Shown in pieces: positions 7,994 to 16,298 of a stretch of 64,000 nucleotides of DNA. A model generated the notes under the pieces. That model saw nothing but the letters and a program-made list of their open reading frames with translations, had not been told where the DNA came from and did no database searches. The DNA comes from JAUILA01 sp050289805 (GTDB taxonomy: Bacteria > Bacteroidota > Bacteroidia > Cytophagales > Cyclobacteriaceae). Location: contig JBNKGL010000012.1 in NCBI GenBank assembly GCA_050289805.1, forward strand, positions 1-64,000, given 5' to 3'. A program made the position numbers and the translations under genes. The number at the start of each line of letters is the position of its first letter. Position 1 is the stretch's first letter.

Positions 7994-8674
7994 ATGACCA
8001 AGGATGCACTGCTGGATACGCTGAAGAATACTCTATTTCACCCGGTAATGGATGAGATCACCACTGAAAAGCCTCCATTAATCCTGGATCTGAGCAATTC
8101 CAATAAGGAAATTCAGCAGATCGATCTGAATGAAGAAAGCTCCTTCACAAATTATATTTTCAACACAATCAGGAGTTCGGGTTGTGCCTATGGCATTGGC
8201 GGCTACGGTGAGGACAGGATTATTTACAGCCGCTCGGATGTATTTGGTACAGCGCGTACCATCCATCTGGGTATTGACATCTGGACTAATGCAGGGTCAT
8301 CGGTGTATAGCCCGATGGAAGGCGAAGTGCATAGTTTTGCCAACAATGATAATCACGGGGATTATGGCCCGACCATCATCATACGCCACCTGATTGAAGG
8401 AGAGGTATTTTTCACATTATACGGACATCTCAGCAGGACTTCCCTGGATGGTCTTACCCGGGGCAAAAAGGTGAGCAAGGGTGAAAAGATTGCCACACTC
8501 GGGGCATATGAGGAGAATGTTCATTGGCCACCGCATCTCCATTTCCAGGTAATCCGGGATTTAGGTGGTAAGGAAGGCGATTATCCCGGAGTATGTGCCC
8601 GGTCTGAAAAGGAATATTATCTTTTCAACTGTCCGGATCCCAATCTGATCCTGAAGATGCCGGTTTTAGAATAA
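7994..8674 (+). CDS. stand-alone M23-like metallopeptidase-fold protein without signal peptide
   Basis: A 226-residue protein with an LytM/M23 domain at about 85-190: HLGID supplies H91 and D95, YGHLSR supplies the next His, and HLHFQ supplies H181 and H183. All expected zinc and catalytic residues are present. It has no signal peptide or membrane helix, so it should stay in the cytoplasm, where it cannot meet mature peptidoglycan. From memory it resembles the middle domain of large kinase-like/M23/class III aminotransferase fusion proteins rather than secreted endopeptidases. It overlaps the convergent gene by 9 nt. Confidence 0.75.
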   Translation: MTKDALLDTLKNTLFHPVMDEITTEKPPLILDLSNSNKEIQQIDLNEESSFTNYIFNTIRSSGCAYGIGGYGEDRIIYSRSDVFGTARTIHLGIDIWTNAGSSVYSPMEGEVHSFANNDNHGDYGPTIIIRHLIEGEVFFTLYGHLSRTSLDGLTRGKKVSKGEKIATLGAYEENVHWPPHLHFQVIRDLGGKEGDYPGVCARSEKEYYLFNCPDPNLILKMPVLE

Positions 8675-9409
8675 GATGATATCCGACTTGTTCATATTAT
8701 GCAGTGACTGAATCCGTTCTGCAGAATTACCATGATAGTTTGGAATACATAAGAGATGCGTTTTCTGTTTCTTAAGATAACGCTGCAATTCAGAACTGCT
8801 CGCCAGAATATCAATAGTGCTGTTCTTAAGCTTGCTGCCTTCAAAAAACTCTTGCCATGCCACGAGGTTTGATTGTCCTTCAATCAGAACCACTTTTATG
8901 GAAGCTTTTGACTCCGCCAGTAAAGAAGCCAACATGATGAATTTCGCTTCCTGGGCAGGGTTCATGCCTGTTTCAGCGAGAATAACGGCCTGATCAAGTT
9001 TGACCGTTTTCCTTGAATCTTTGAAATGAACATAGGTCAAAGAAGCCGGCTTATTTTTGATCCATTGCCAGCGTTCATTAAAGTCTATCACAAGAAAAGA
9101 TTCCGCATCACCCAATTCTTTTTCTGGCTCATAAACAGGGATTACGCTTGCTTTACTTTCAATTTTCTTCTTGTCAGCTTCCTTAAGATATGACTTCAAC
9201 AATGCTTCTTCGGTCTTGAATTCCTCAAGCCATGCTTCAAGTTCGGTCGCTGTGGAGTGACCGTTCGAACTTTTCATGGATAAAAACGCACGTAGTTCAG
9301 TAGGCAGGTTGAGAAGGGCGCCCAACTGTATTGCCTTGTTCACGACCGATCCTGAATCAGGATCCGATCCGGCAAATGCAACAACCTTATTTAGTGGTTT
9401 AGGTGTCAT
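8666..9409 (-). CDS. uncharacterised 247-residue protein, possibly a tandem Usp-like fold
   Basis: Not firmly recognised. I start at the ATG at 9409 (MTPKPLNKVV) because the upstream ATG at 9433 lies inside the dps terminator hairpin. Each half opens with a beta-strand then a long amphipathic helix (KVVAFAGSDPDSGSVVNKAI; later AVILAETGMNPAQEAKFIM), reminiscent of two degenerate universal-stress-protein units. The usual Usp ATP-binding GxxGx9G(S/T) signature is absent. Its place behind the dps terminator suggests a stress link, but that is inference. Confidence 0.55.
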   Translation of the reverse strand: MTPKPLNKVVAFAGSDPDSGSVVNKAIQLGALLNLPTELRAFLSMKSSNGHSTATELEAWLEEFKTEEALLKSYLKEADKKKIESKASVIPVYEPEKELGDAESFLVIDFNERWQWIKNKPASLTYVHFKDSRKTVKLDQAVILAETGMNPAQEAKFIMLASLLAESKASIKVVLIEGQSNLVAWQEFFEGSKLKNSTIDILASSSELQRYLKKQKTHLLCIPNYHGNSAERIQSLHNMNKSDIILF

Positions 9410-9410
9410 A

Positions 9411-9439
9411 AAAAAAGGGATGCCGCAAGACATCCCTTT
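9411..9439 (-). terminator. rho-independent terminator after dps, abutting the next start codon
   Basis: On the minus strand AAAGGGATG-TCTTGCGG-CATCCCTTT is followed directly by TTTT. The perfect 9-bp stem lies 17 nt after the dps stop and 1 nt upstream of the ATG at 9409. Confidence 0.85.
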
Positions 9440-9456
9440 CTGTAGAATTTTGATTT

Positions 9457-9999
9457 TTATTCGTCGCCGGAAGCAAACGCAGTGAACATCCAGTGCGTCT
9501 TCTCCAAACTCTTCACGAAATCTTTAATCATTTCTTCAGTACCGACATCTCCGACATCGATGGCTGCGTCTGCTGCATCTACCATGTAAGATAGGAGAAT
9601 TTCAAAATCATTCAAAATCTCTTTTACCATCTCCATGCCGGTCATATCTTTATCGGTAGGGGTCTCTTTAATATCCGCTACTTCAAGATATTCGGTAAGT
9701 GTACTTAAAGGTCTGTAACCAAATACTCGAATGCGTTCAGCAATTTCGTCTATATTCAATTTTGCCTCTTCATACTGGGCTTCAAACTTTTCGTGAATAT
9801 CAAAAAAGTCTGCACCGGTTACATTCCAGTGATAATTTCTTAACTTTTGATAATGCACGTGATAATTAGCCAGCAACTGGTTGAGCGCGTCTACAATCTC
9901 CTTGGTTTCCTCTTTTGAGTAACCGAGTTTCTTGTAGGCCCAGGTACTTCTCTTCTTTGTATTATTCTCTATATTTTTCACTAAAGTATCAGTTTCCAT
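9457..9999 (-). CDS. dps: Dps/ferritin-like DNA-binding stress protein
   Basis: A 180-residue ferritin-like protein that forms dodecamers, oxidises ferrous iron with peroxide and can shield DNA. The intersubunit ferroxidase signature is clear: YHWNVTGADFFDIHEKFEAQ at about residue 56 supplies His and Asp/Glu ligands. The N-terminus (about 1-25) is Lys/Arg-rich, as in Dps proteins that bind DNA with a tail. It has its own terminator and is divergent from the FNT channel across 84 bp. Confidence 0.92.
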   Translation of the reverse strand: METDTLVKNIENNTKKRSTWAYKKLGYSKEETKEIVDALNQLLANYHVHYQKLRNYHWNVTGADFFDIHEKFEAQYEEAKLNIDEIAERIRVFGYRPLSTLTEYLEVADIKETPTDKDMTGMEMVKEILNDFEILLSYMVDAADAAIDVGDVGTEEMIKDFVKSLEKTHWMFTAFASGDE

Positions 10000-10083
10000 A
10001 AAATGTGTTTTTCCTTTTGTTCTCTATTATTATAACGTTTTTTAGCCCATATTGTTCCTGAATAACCGACCAAAAACAGATTC

Positions 10084-10920
10084 ATGACCGAGATCAAGGA
10101 TTTCTTTCGCAAATCGCCTAAAAAGGTGGAAGATGTAAGCAATTACCCCAAATCTGCGGAGGAAATCTTCCATGAACAGGTGCAAATGGGACTGGCTGAA
10201 CACAACCGTTCGCCAGGTGGATTATTTCTTTCTGCCATTGCGGCCGGACTAGAAGTTGGGTTTACACTTTTTCTTTCCGGAATTATTTTAACACTCTTTT
10301 TTGAGGATGCCAATACGCCACAAATGCATATCTGGCTGTCACTCTGTTATCCGATAGGATTCATTTTTGTAGTGATCGGGAGAAGTGAGCTATTTACCGA
10401 ACATACCACGCTGGCTGTGATACCGGTATTAAACCGTTCCACCACCATCGGCAGCCTGTTGAAGACCTGGGCCATCATTTTCATTGGAAATATTATCGGC
10501 GGCTATGGGATGGCATTTATTCTTACGGAATTCGGACCATCATCGGGTATCATCTCCGTTGAGGCATTCAATTTCCTTTCAGAAAAGATGGTAGATCTGC
10601 CATGGAATCTTATGCTTGGCAGCAGCATCATTGCCGGATGGTTGATGGGATTGCTTTCATGGCTGGTTACATCATCCCAGGAAACGATCAGCCGTATTGT
10701 TATGGTCATCATGATCACATTCCTGATCGGAATGGGAGGCCTTCATCACTCGATTGTGGGCTCAATAGAAGTATTTGCAGGAGTACTAACAGGAGGAACT
10801 TCAATAAATGACTACTTCCATTTTCAGTGGTGGACAACACTTGGCAATATTATTGGCGGAGTAGTCTTCGTTTCCCTGATCAAATTCAGTACAATAAGGC
10901 TTAGCGCTAAAGAAGAGTAA
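10084..10920 (+). CDS. formate/nitrite transporter (FNT) family channel
   Basis: A 278-residue inner-membrane protein with about six helices and a roughly 45-residue hydrophilic N-terminus, matching the YfdC-like branch of the FNT family. The family moves small monovalent anions such as formate or nitrite. Family-typical features are the SPGGLFLSAIAAGLEVGFT first helix, the mid-protein GNIIGG and the late GMGGLHHSIVGSIE segment containing the conserved helix break and His. No formate- or nitrite-metabolism genes are adjacent, so the substrate is unknown. Confidence 0.88.
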   Translation: MTEIKDFFRKSPKKVEDVSNYPKSAEEIFHEQVQMGLAEHNRSPGGLFLSAIAAGLEVGFTLFLSGIILTLFFEDANTPQMHIWLSLCYPIGFIFVVIGRSELFTEHTTLAVIPVLNRSTTIGSLLKTWAIIFIGNIIGGYGMAFILTEFGPSSGIISVEAFNFLSEKMVDLPWNLMLGSSIIAGWLMGLLSWLVTSSQETISRIVMVIMITFLIGMGGLHHSIVGSIEVFAGVLTGGTSINDYFHFQWWTTLGNIIGGVVFVSLIKFSTIRLSAKEE

Positions 10921-10922
10921 GC

Positions 10923-11993
10923 TCAGACGATCTTCTTTTCGATGTAATCTGAATTCAGTAACCCCAGGGCACCCATATACCGTAATTTAAACGTTACCAG
11001 ATCACCAACTTTGTAATTCCGGTCGGTTGTTCCCAGGTCGATCACCAGCATATCACTGCTGGCCCCGGTAATTTCAATTTTATCATCTTCAGGTATCAAA
11101 AATTCAGGTGACATATCCAGCAATCCAATATCAAGGATGGCACGGTATGACTGTTTACCGAAGTCCTCCTCATCAATTTCAGCAATATCCCCTGATGGAT
11201 TCTCCGCCAATTCCCCGATGGGCACCTTCGGCTTTTCATACAGTTCAATGATCTCCGCATGAAGCTTAAAAACATCATCCCGCATACCTTCGACCTTCTC
11301 CATGGTAAAGAGATTCAATCCAAAATAAAGTATCTCCCCCACCCTGAAATGATTGACTCCTTCCGGACGCATATTCTTCAATAGCAATGGTATCGTTACT
11401 GATGTTCCTCCCGAAACCCAGGGTATTGACCGATTGAATTTCGCTTCGATGAGCTGTTTGTACAGGCTCAGTTGAATCAGTTTATCATGCGATGGCATCA
11501 CACCATGAAGACAATTTAAATTAGTGCCCAGGCCAACAACCTTAATATTAGGAAGCTTAAATACCTGACCGTAAAAATCCAGCACCTGATTTCCTACCAC
11601 TCCTTCGCGCAGATCCCCCATTTCGATCATGATCAGGATCTTATGTTTCTTATTTTGTTTGACCGCTTCTTCTGAAAGCATTTTTATGGTTTCATACTCG
11701 GTATTCAGGCTGACGTCCGCATACTTGATGATATTTTTAATGCTCCGCTTGGCAGGCGGCTTAATATAAACTGTCTGTATCGCAGGATCGATGGATTTTA
11801 CCACTTTCAGGTTACTGATCCGTGAGTCATGAATTTCCCGAACACCGAGATTTATGACTTCCTTGATATAGGACCGGTTTCCACATAAAAGTTTGGTAAC
11901 AACTCCCCACTCAATATTCCGGTCCTTAAACAGGTTTTCAAGAAAATGAAAATTGTGCTGCAGCCTCTCCCTGTATAATTCTATGAAAGCCAT
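10923..11993 (-). CDS. ornithine-racemase-like PLP enzyme (alanine racemase fold)
   Basis: A 356-residue fold-type III PLP protein. The PLP lysine is K34 in VVTKLLCGN. A substrate/PLP-binding WVSGGTS lies in the middle, with HFRVGEILYFGLN after it, as in Orr/YhfX-type amino-acid racemases. It is clearly different from the canonical alanine racemase encoded 6 nt upstream, so the run carries two racemases that may differ in substrate. It is the last gene of a leftward run and ends 2 nt from the convergent FNT gene. Exact substrate (ornithine, lysine, arginine or other) cannot be read from sequence. Confidence 0.78.
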   Translation of the reverse strand: MAFIELYRERLQHNFHFLENLFKDRNIEWGVVTKLLCGNRSYIKEVINLGVREIHDSRISNLKVVKSIDPAIQTVYIKPPAKRSIKNIIKYADVSLNTEYETIKMLSEEAVKQNKKHKILIMIEMGDLREGVVGNQVLDFYGQVFKLPNIKVVGLGTNLNCLHGVMPSHDKLIQLSLYKQLIEAKFNRSIPWVSGGTSVTIPLLLKNMRPEGVNHFRVGEILYFGLNLFTMEKVEGMRDDVFKLHAEIIELYEKPKVPIGELAENPSGDIAEIDEEDFGKQSYRAILDIGLLDMSPEFLIPEDDKIEITGASSDMLVIDLGTTDRNYKVGDLVTFKLRYMGALGLLNSDYIEKKIV

Positions 11994-11999
11994 AATTTT

Positions 12000-13157
12000 T
12001 TACTTTTCTACAATTCGCTCAATACTATGCGGCAAACGGGTTAATAGCTCATAATTGAGCTGATTTGATAATTCTCCAAAAGAAGAAACCGAGATTTCCT
12101 TGTCCCCTTCCCCACCAATCAGTATCACTTCATCACCGGGATAAACTTCATCCATCTCGCTTACGTCCACCATCGAAGCATTCATATTGATAATTCCGAT
12201 GATTCCCAGGCGATGTCCATTGATTAAAACACGGCCAAGGTTACTTAAAGCCCTGCTGTATCCGTGCGCATAGCCGACAGGTATGGTTGCCACCCTGATA
12301 TCCTGTTCAGCCAGAAAACTCGTTCCATATCCCACAAATTCCCCGGTCTTAACATTCTTCACTGCCATCACGCTGCTGCGCCATGTTAAAACACGTTTCA
12401 ATGGATCCTTCTTGTCCTCATGGTTTTTTTGCTTGGCCAGAAAATCAATAAATACTTCTTTGCCAGGCCAGAATCCATATTGCAAAATACCGATTCTCAC
12501 CATATCCATTCGTGTTTCCGGATATATCATTGACGCTGCTGAGCAAGCGGTGTGATGTATACGTGCTTGTATCCCCATCTCTTTCAATAGAGCGCTCAGC
12601 CCTTGAAATTGTTCAATCTGCCGCGTTACACGAACATGATTAGCCACACTTTCCGCACCTGCATAATGTGTGCACAGACCCTCGATGACAACTTCATCCT
12701 TATGTGTATTGAGAATGTCTGCCAGTGACTCAAGCATATACTCCTCGAACCCCGTCCGGTTAAATCCGGTTTCAAGTTCAATATGAATTCTTGCGGGTTT
12801 CCCGGAATTCTGCGCGGCAATGATCGCTTTCCGAACCCTTCCCATTTCAAACACAAAAAAACTCACTTCATTCTCGACCGCCCAGATGATATCCTCATCG
12901 GCCATGAAGCCCATGATCATCACATCTGTATTTCTACCCGATACCGCCTTTACTTCACGGGCCTCGTCACCACTGAAAACCGAAAAATGTTCGATGCCAC
13001 ATTCTTCAGCCATGGGGACAAAATTACGGATGGAATGTCCATAGGCATTTCCCTTTACCACCGATGAGATCTTCACATCCCCAAGATGACTTTTCAGGAA
13101 ATTGATATTATTCTGAAGGGCCTTCTGACTTAATTTGATGACGGAGGTTTTAGACAT
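12000..13157 (-). CDS. alr: alanine racemase
   Basis: A 385-residue PLP enzyme interconverting L- and D-alanine. The PLP lysine is K35 in SSVVKGNAYGHS, and the second catalytic base is Y277 in VGYGTSF. RIGILQYG and TIPVGYAHGYSR match family motifs. Where many alanine racemases have CMDQ near the active site this one has NMNA (residues about 324-327), and YADGY is YAHGY. That may mark a distinct clade or broader specificity. The gene overlaps the upstream M20 gene by 8 nt. It may supply cell-wall D-alanine, but the neighbours also fit a catabolic role. Confidence 0.9.
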   Translation of the reverse strand: MSKTSVIKLSQKALQNNINFLKSHLGDVKISSVVKGNAYGHSIRNFVPMAEECGIEHFSVFSGDEAREVKAVSGRNTDVMIMGFMADEDIIWAVENEVSFFVFEMGRVRKAIIAAQNSGKPARIHIELETGFNRTGFEEYMLESLADILNTHKDEVVIEGLCTHYAGAESVANHVRVTRQIEQFQGLSALLKEMGIQARIHHTACSAASMIYPETRMDMVRIGILQYGFWPGKEVFIDFLAKQKNHEDKKDPLKRVLTWRSSVMAVKNVKTGEFVGYGTSFLAEQDIRVATIPVGYAHGYSRALSNLGRVLINGHRLGIIGIINMNASMVDVSEMDEVYPGDEVILIGGEGDKEISVSSFGELSNQLNYELLTRLPHSIERIVEK

Positions 13158-14280
13158 GTTTTAATATTTCCTTAAATAAAAGAATACCTGTTGGAATGAT
13201 TGCGTCGGGAAAATTATACTCAGGATGATGAAGGGGATGCTGGTCCTTTCCGCTTCCGAGGCCAAAAAGGGCACCCGGATAACGACCGGTAAACCAGGAA
13301 AAATCTTCACTCCACCGGAAAGGGGATTCAATTTCTTCCGGATCCATGTTCAGGGAAGCCATCGCTTTTTCAAGGATGTCCACTGCAATATCGTCATTTA
13401 CGGTTGCCGGGAAATATTCCGTCTTTTCGATCGAACAGCTGAGTCCGTTTTCACGGGCAAGCTCCTCCATTTTTTCCTTCATCTGAAGGTAGATTTCATC
13501 GAGCGATTGGGTCCTCTCACTCCGAAGTGTGAAATAAATTTCCGCCATCCCGGGAGCAATACCAAAAACTTTTTCACCCATCTGAATATGCGTGTTTGTC
13601 ACGATTGAATCGGAAGGGATCGATGTACGGAAAGAATTCATATAATCCAGCATCTGAAGAATTGCCGGTTCCGGACTGATACCTTTTTGGGGTTCTGCCG
13701 CATGTGCCGTACGTCCTGTAAGTGTAATTTTCATGCCGGTTGAAGCACAGGCAAAAGTCCCTCTTCTATAAACCGGTTTTCCCGTCTCGAACCCGGGCAG
13801 GTTATGAAACGCAAATACAAAATCAGGGGAATATTCAAACAAAGGATCTTCGAGGACCGCATGGGCCCCTTGTCCGTCCTCCTCACTGGGCTGAAATAAC
13901 AGCAGCACCCGACCTGAATTAATGCCACTCTCATCCAGATTCCTGGCCAGTCCGGCCAAAATCGCCGAATGACCATCATGACCACAAAGATGGGCAATAC
14001 CCTTCCTCACGGATTTATAGGCAAGGCCGTTCGACTCTTCCTGGATTGGCAGGGCATCTATATCAGCCCGGATCAAAACAGTCTTGCCTGGTTTGTATGA
14101 CTCGTAGACCAGCAAAATACCTTGTCCCCCGATTCCCCTGATCACTTTACGTGCGGGATGATCCCCCAGGTACGCCATGATCCGGTTTGCCGTCTCCACT
14201 TCATACCCGGATAGTTCGGGATATTGGTGAAGCTCCTGACGCAGGTTTGTAATTTCGTTTAATGCCGTTTGTGACGTCAT
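13150..14280 (-). CDS. M20-family N-acyl amino acid amidohydrolase
   Basis: A 376-residue metallo-amidohydrolase of the M20D type (IAA-amino-acid hydrolase / N-acyl-L-amino acid amidohydrolase / N-acetyldiaminopimelate deacetylase). The metal site is readable: IRADIDALP with D74, HLCGHDGHSA with C99, H101 and H104, and the general-base pair E133-E134 in PSEEDGQGA. No signal peptide, so cytoplasmic. Likely reaction: removal of an acyl group from an N-acyl amino acid. It overlaps alr by 8 nt and follows the GNAT gene by 4 nt. Confidence 0.88.
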   Translation of the reverse strand: MTSQTALNEITNLRQELHQYPELSGYEVETANRIMAYLGDHPARKVIRGIGGQGILLVYESYKPGKTVLIRADIDALPIQEESNGLAYKSVRKGIAHLCGHDGHSAILAGLARNLDESGINSGRVLLLFQPSEEDGQGAHAVLEDPLFEYSPDFVFAFHNLPGFETGKPVYRRGTFACASTGMKITLTGRTAHAAEPQKGISPEPAILQMLDYMNSFRTSIPSDSIVTNTHIQMGEKVFGIAPGMAEIYFTLRSERTQSLDEIYLQMKEKMEELARENGLSCSIEKTEYFPATVNDDIAVDILEKAMASLNMDPEEIESPFRWSEDFSWFTGRYPGALFGLGSGKDQHPLHHPEYNFPDAIIPTGILLFKEILKHV

Positions 14281-14284
14281 ATGG

Positions 14285-14725
14285 TCAACGCGTCAAGCGC
14301 ATTTCAAGATATTTGTTGGTAAAGCCAAGCTTCTCATACAGGTGTCGTGCAGGATTATCAGGTTCAACGTGCAAGGCAATACTGCCTTCAGCACGTTCTA
14401 TCGCTGCTTTCATAAGTTTTTTACCAAGTCCCTGCCCCCTGTAATCGGCGTGCGCTGCAATATACACCAGAATGTTTTCCGGAATATACCCTTCCATTCC
14501 AGTCTTATTGACTACAACTGCTCCAACAATTTTTCCCTCATCTCGCGCCACGACCACATATCCTCCGGGTCGAACCCCACGGTCGAGAGAATAATCGATG
14601 GCTTTAAGAATGTCTGCCTTTTTATCACCGTATTGATCGAGGTGTTCAAAAAGAAAGTTCGCAACTTCTTCCCGATGAATGAGCCCGACTGTATCTGCCG
14701 GTGATAATATCGTAATCTGAATCAT
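14285..14725 (-). CDS. GNAT-family N-acetyltransferase
   Basis: A 146-residue acetyl-CoA-dependent acyltransferase. The acetyl-CoA pyrophosphate loop is seen in YRGQGLGKKLMKAAIERA (about 95-112), preceded by strand VYIAAHADY and followed by NPARHLYEKLGF, the classic GNAT C-terminal motif. It lies between the symporter and the deacylase. Acetylating an amino acid or a D-enantiomer is plausible, opposing the M20 enzyme, but the substrate is not readable. Confidence 0.87.
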   Translation of the reverse strand: MIQITILSPADTVGLIHREEVANFLFEHLDQYGDKKADILKAIDYSLDRGVRPGGYVVVARDEGKIVGAVVVNKTGMEGYIPENILVYIAAHADYRGQGLGKKLMKAAIERAEGSIALHVEPDNPARHLYEKLGFTNKYLEMRLTR

Positions 14726-14737
14726 TTATTTTATCTG

Positions 14738-16186
14738 TTAATTACCAGGCTCCAATGCCTGCTTTCTGTTTAGTAAACTGATTATGGTAAAGATCGTCAA
14801 TGCTGCTGTAATACCGAAAATATTGGCATCCAGTCCCAGTGGAAGCGTTATTCCCAGCAGGATTAGCACAAGTGTCACGCTTCCTCCTGTAAGCATGGCT
14901 AAAAATGCTGCCAGGGAACTAGGCTTTTTCAGAAACAGGGCACCCAATACCGGGATGAAAAGTCCGGAGACCATGAATGCATATGAATAGAGCATCAGGT
15001 TAAGGACATTTTCCATATATGCCGCGAGAATCAGGGCTAAAATTCCCACAAAAAGCGTAAGCCACTGCGAATTTCTCAGCACCTTCTTATCTTCCTGTCC
15101 CGAATGCAGCCACTTTCCCAGTACATCTGTCTGCAGATTCCCGGACGCCGCCATCAGGCAGCTGTCGGCGGTCGACATAATTGCCGAGAAATAAGCCGAC
15201 ATCATCAGGCCCATAAGTCCTACCGGCAAAATCGTTCGAAGTAACAACGGCAGTCCTATTTCGGCATCCATCGAGGCCGGGTCTGAAAATCCAATCGATT
15301 CAAACATACCCTGTTCGGCAGCTACTCTTGCAAAAAGTCCTAGCAAAACACCCATAAAAGCCATTATCGGCCATTCAAACAGGCCCGCAATAAACCAGGC
15401 CTTTTTAGCCACTTTTTCATCTCCACAGGCATAGATGCGCTGGTACAGGGTCATTCCGACAAACCATATCGGAATGATGGTAACAGCCCAGTTCACAAGG
15501 GTTGGCCAACCAATATTTCTTAATGACAGGAACTCAGGACCTACACTTGATACTATCCCCTCATATCCGCCAATCGCATTGTATCCCATCGGCAAACCGA
15601 TAAATATAAGTCCGCCCATCAGGATGAGCCACTGAATCGTATCGGTGTAAATAACTGCCTTGATACCGCCCATCACGGTGTAAACAATAGCAATCACACC
15701 CATGATGAGCAGTGCCATCTTCATGTCGAGTGCTACAAATGTCGCAGAGGCGAGTTTCGCGCCTGCCAGTATTTGTGAACTGGTAAAGCCAACATACCCG
15801 ATTGCAGAAATAATTCCGGCCAGGAGCGCTACCCGTTTGTTGTAAAATAGTCCGAATAACTGGGGGAAGGTTAGAAGCTTCTTATCTGTTGCGAGCTTGC
15901 TGACGGATGGAATCAAAACAACTGCGGCCAACCAGGCTCCGATTAGTCCCGTAAAAAGCATCCAGCTGCCGGAAATTCCCATGGTGAAGCCAAGACCACC
16001 CAGCCCGATGGAAAATCCGCCGCCAACATCGGTGGCAACCACGGACAGACCAACATGCAAGGAACCCATGCCCCGTCCGCCGACATAATAATCTTCGCTA
16101 TTTTTGTTTTTGCGCAGGAAGAAAAACCCCACACCCAACATCACTAACATGTAAGTGACAAAGATTGTCACATCGATCCAATGCAT
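14738..16186 (-). CDS. sodium:solute symporter (SSS family)
   Basis: A 482-residue inner-membrane symporter with about 13 helices. Early SEDYYVGGRGMGSLHVGLS and the first broken helix with GGGFSIGLGG fit the LeuT-fold SSS family. The sodium-site helix SAYFSAIMSTADSCLMAASG (about 325-345) matches the signature seen in proline, pantothenate and related carriers. It is the promoter-proximal gene of the racemase/deacylase run, so it probably imports the substrate of that pathway, perhaps an amino acid or acylated amino acid. Confidence 0.88.
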   Translation of the reverse strand: MHWIDVTIFVTYMLVMLGVGFFFLRKNKNSEDYYVGGRGMGSLHVGLSVVATDVGGGFSIGLGGLGFTMGISGSWMLFTGLIGAWLAAVVLIPSVSKLATDKKLLTFPQLFGLFYNKRVALLAGIISAIGYVGFTSSQILAGAKLASATFVALDMKMALLIMGVIAIVYTVMGGIKAVIYTDTIQWLILMGGLIFIGLPMGYNAIGGYEGIVSSVGPEFLSLRNIGWPTLVNWAVTIIPIWFVGMTLYQRIYACGDEKVAKKAWFIAGLFEWPIMAFMGVLLGLFARVAAEQGMFESIGFSDPASMDAEIGLPLLLRTILPVGLMGLMMSAYFSAIMSTADSCLMAASGNLQTDVLGKWLHSGQEDKKVLRNSQWLTLFVGILALILAAYMENVLNLMLYSYAFMVSGLFIPVLGALFLKKPSSLAAFLAMLTGGSVTLVLILLGITLPLGLDANIFGITAALTIFTIISLLNRKQALEPGN

Positions 16187-16223
16187 CCTTTTGAGTTTGC
16201 CGGTTCGCTATTTGTTTCAGCAA

Positions 16224-16231
16224 CAAAGCTA
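16224..16231 (-). promoter_or_regulatory. putative -7 box TAGCTTTG upstream of the symporter
   Basis: The minus strand carries a perfect TAnnTTTG match about 38 nt before the start at 16186. No clear -33 TTTG at 19 nt. It would head the symporter-to-racemase run. Confidence 0.4.
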
Positions 16232-16298
16232 AGGAGACCGGAGCGGAATATCCATTATACCCGGCTTTTTCGGCAAAATCATGCCCTATGCATGTAAA

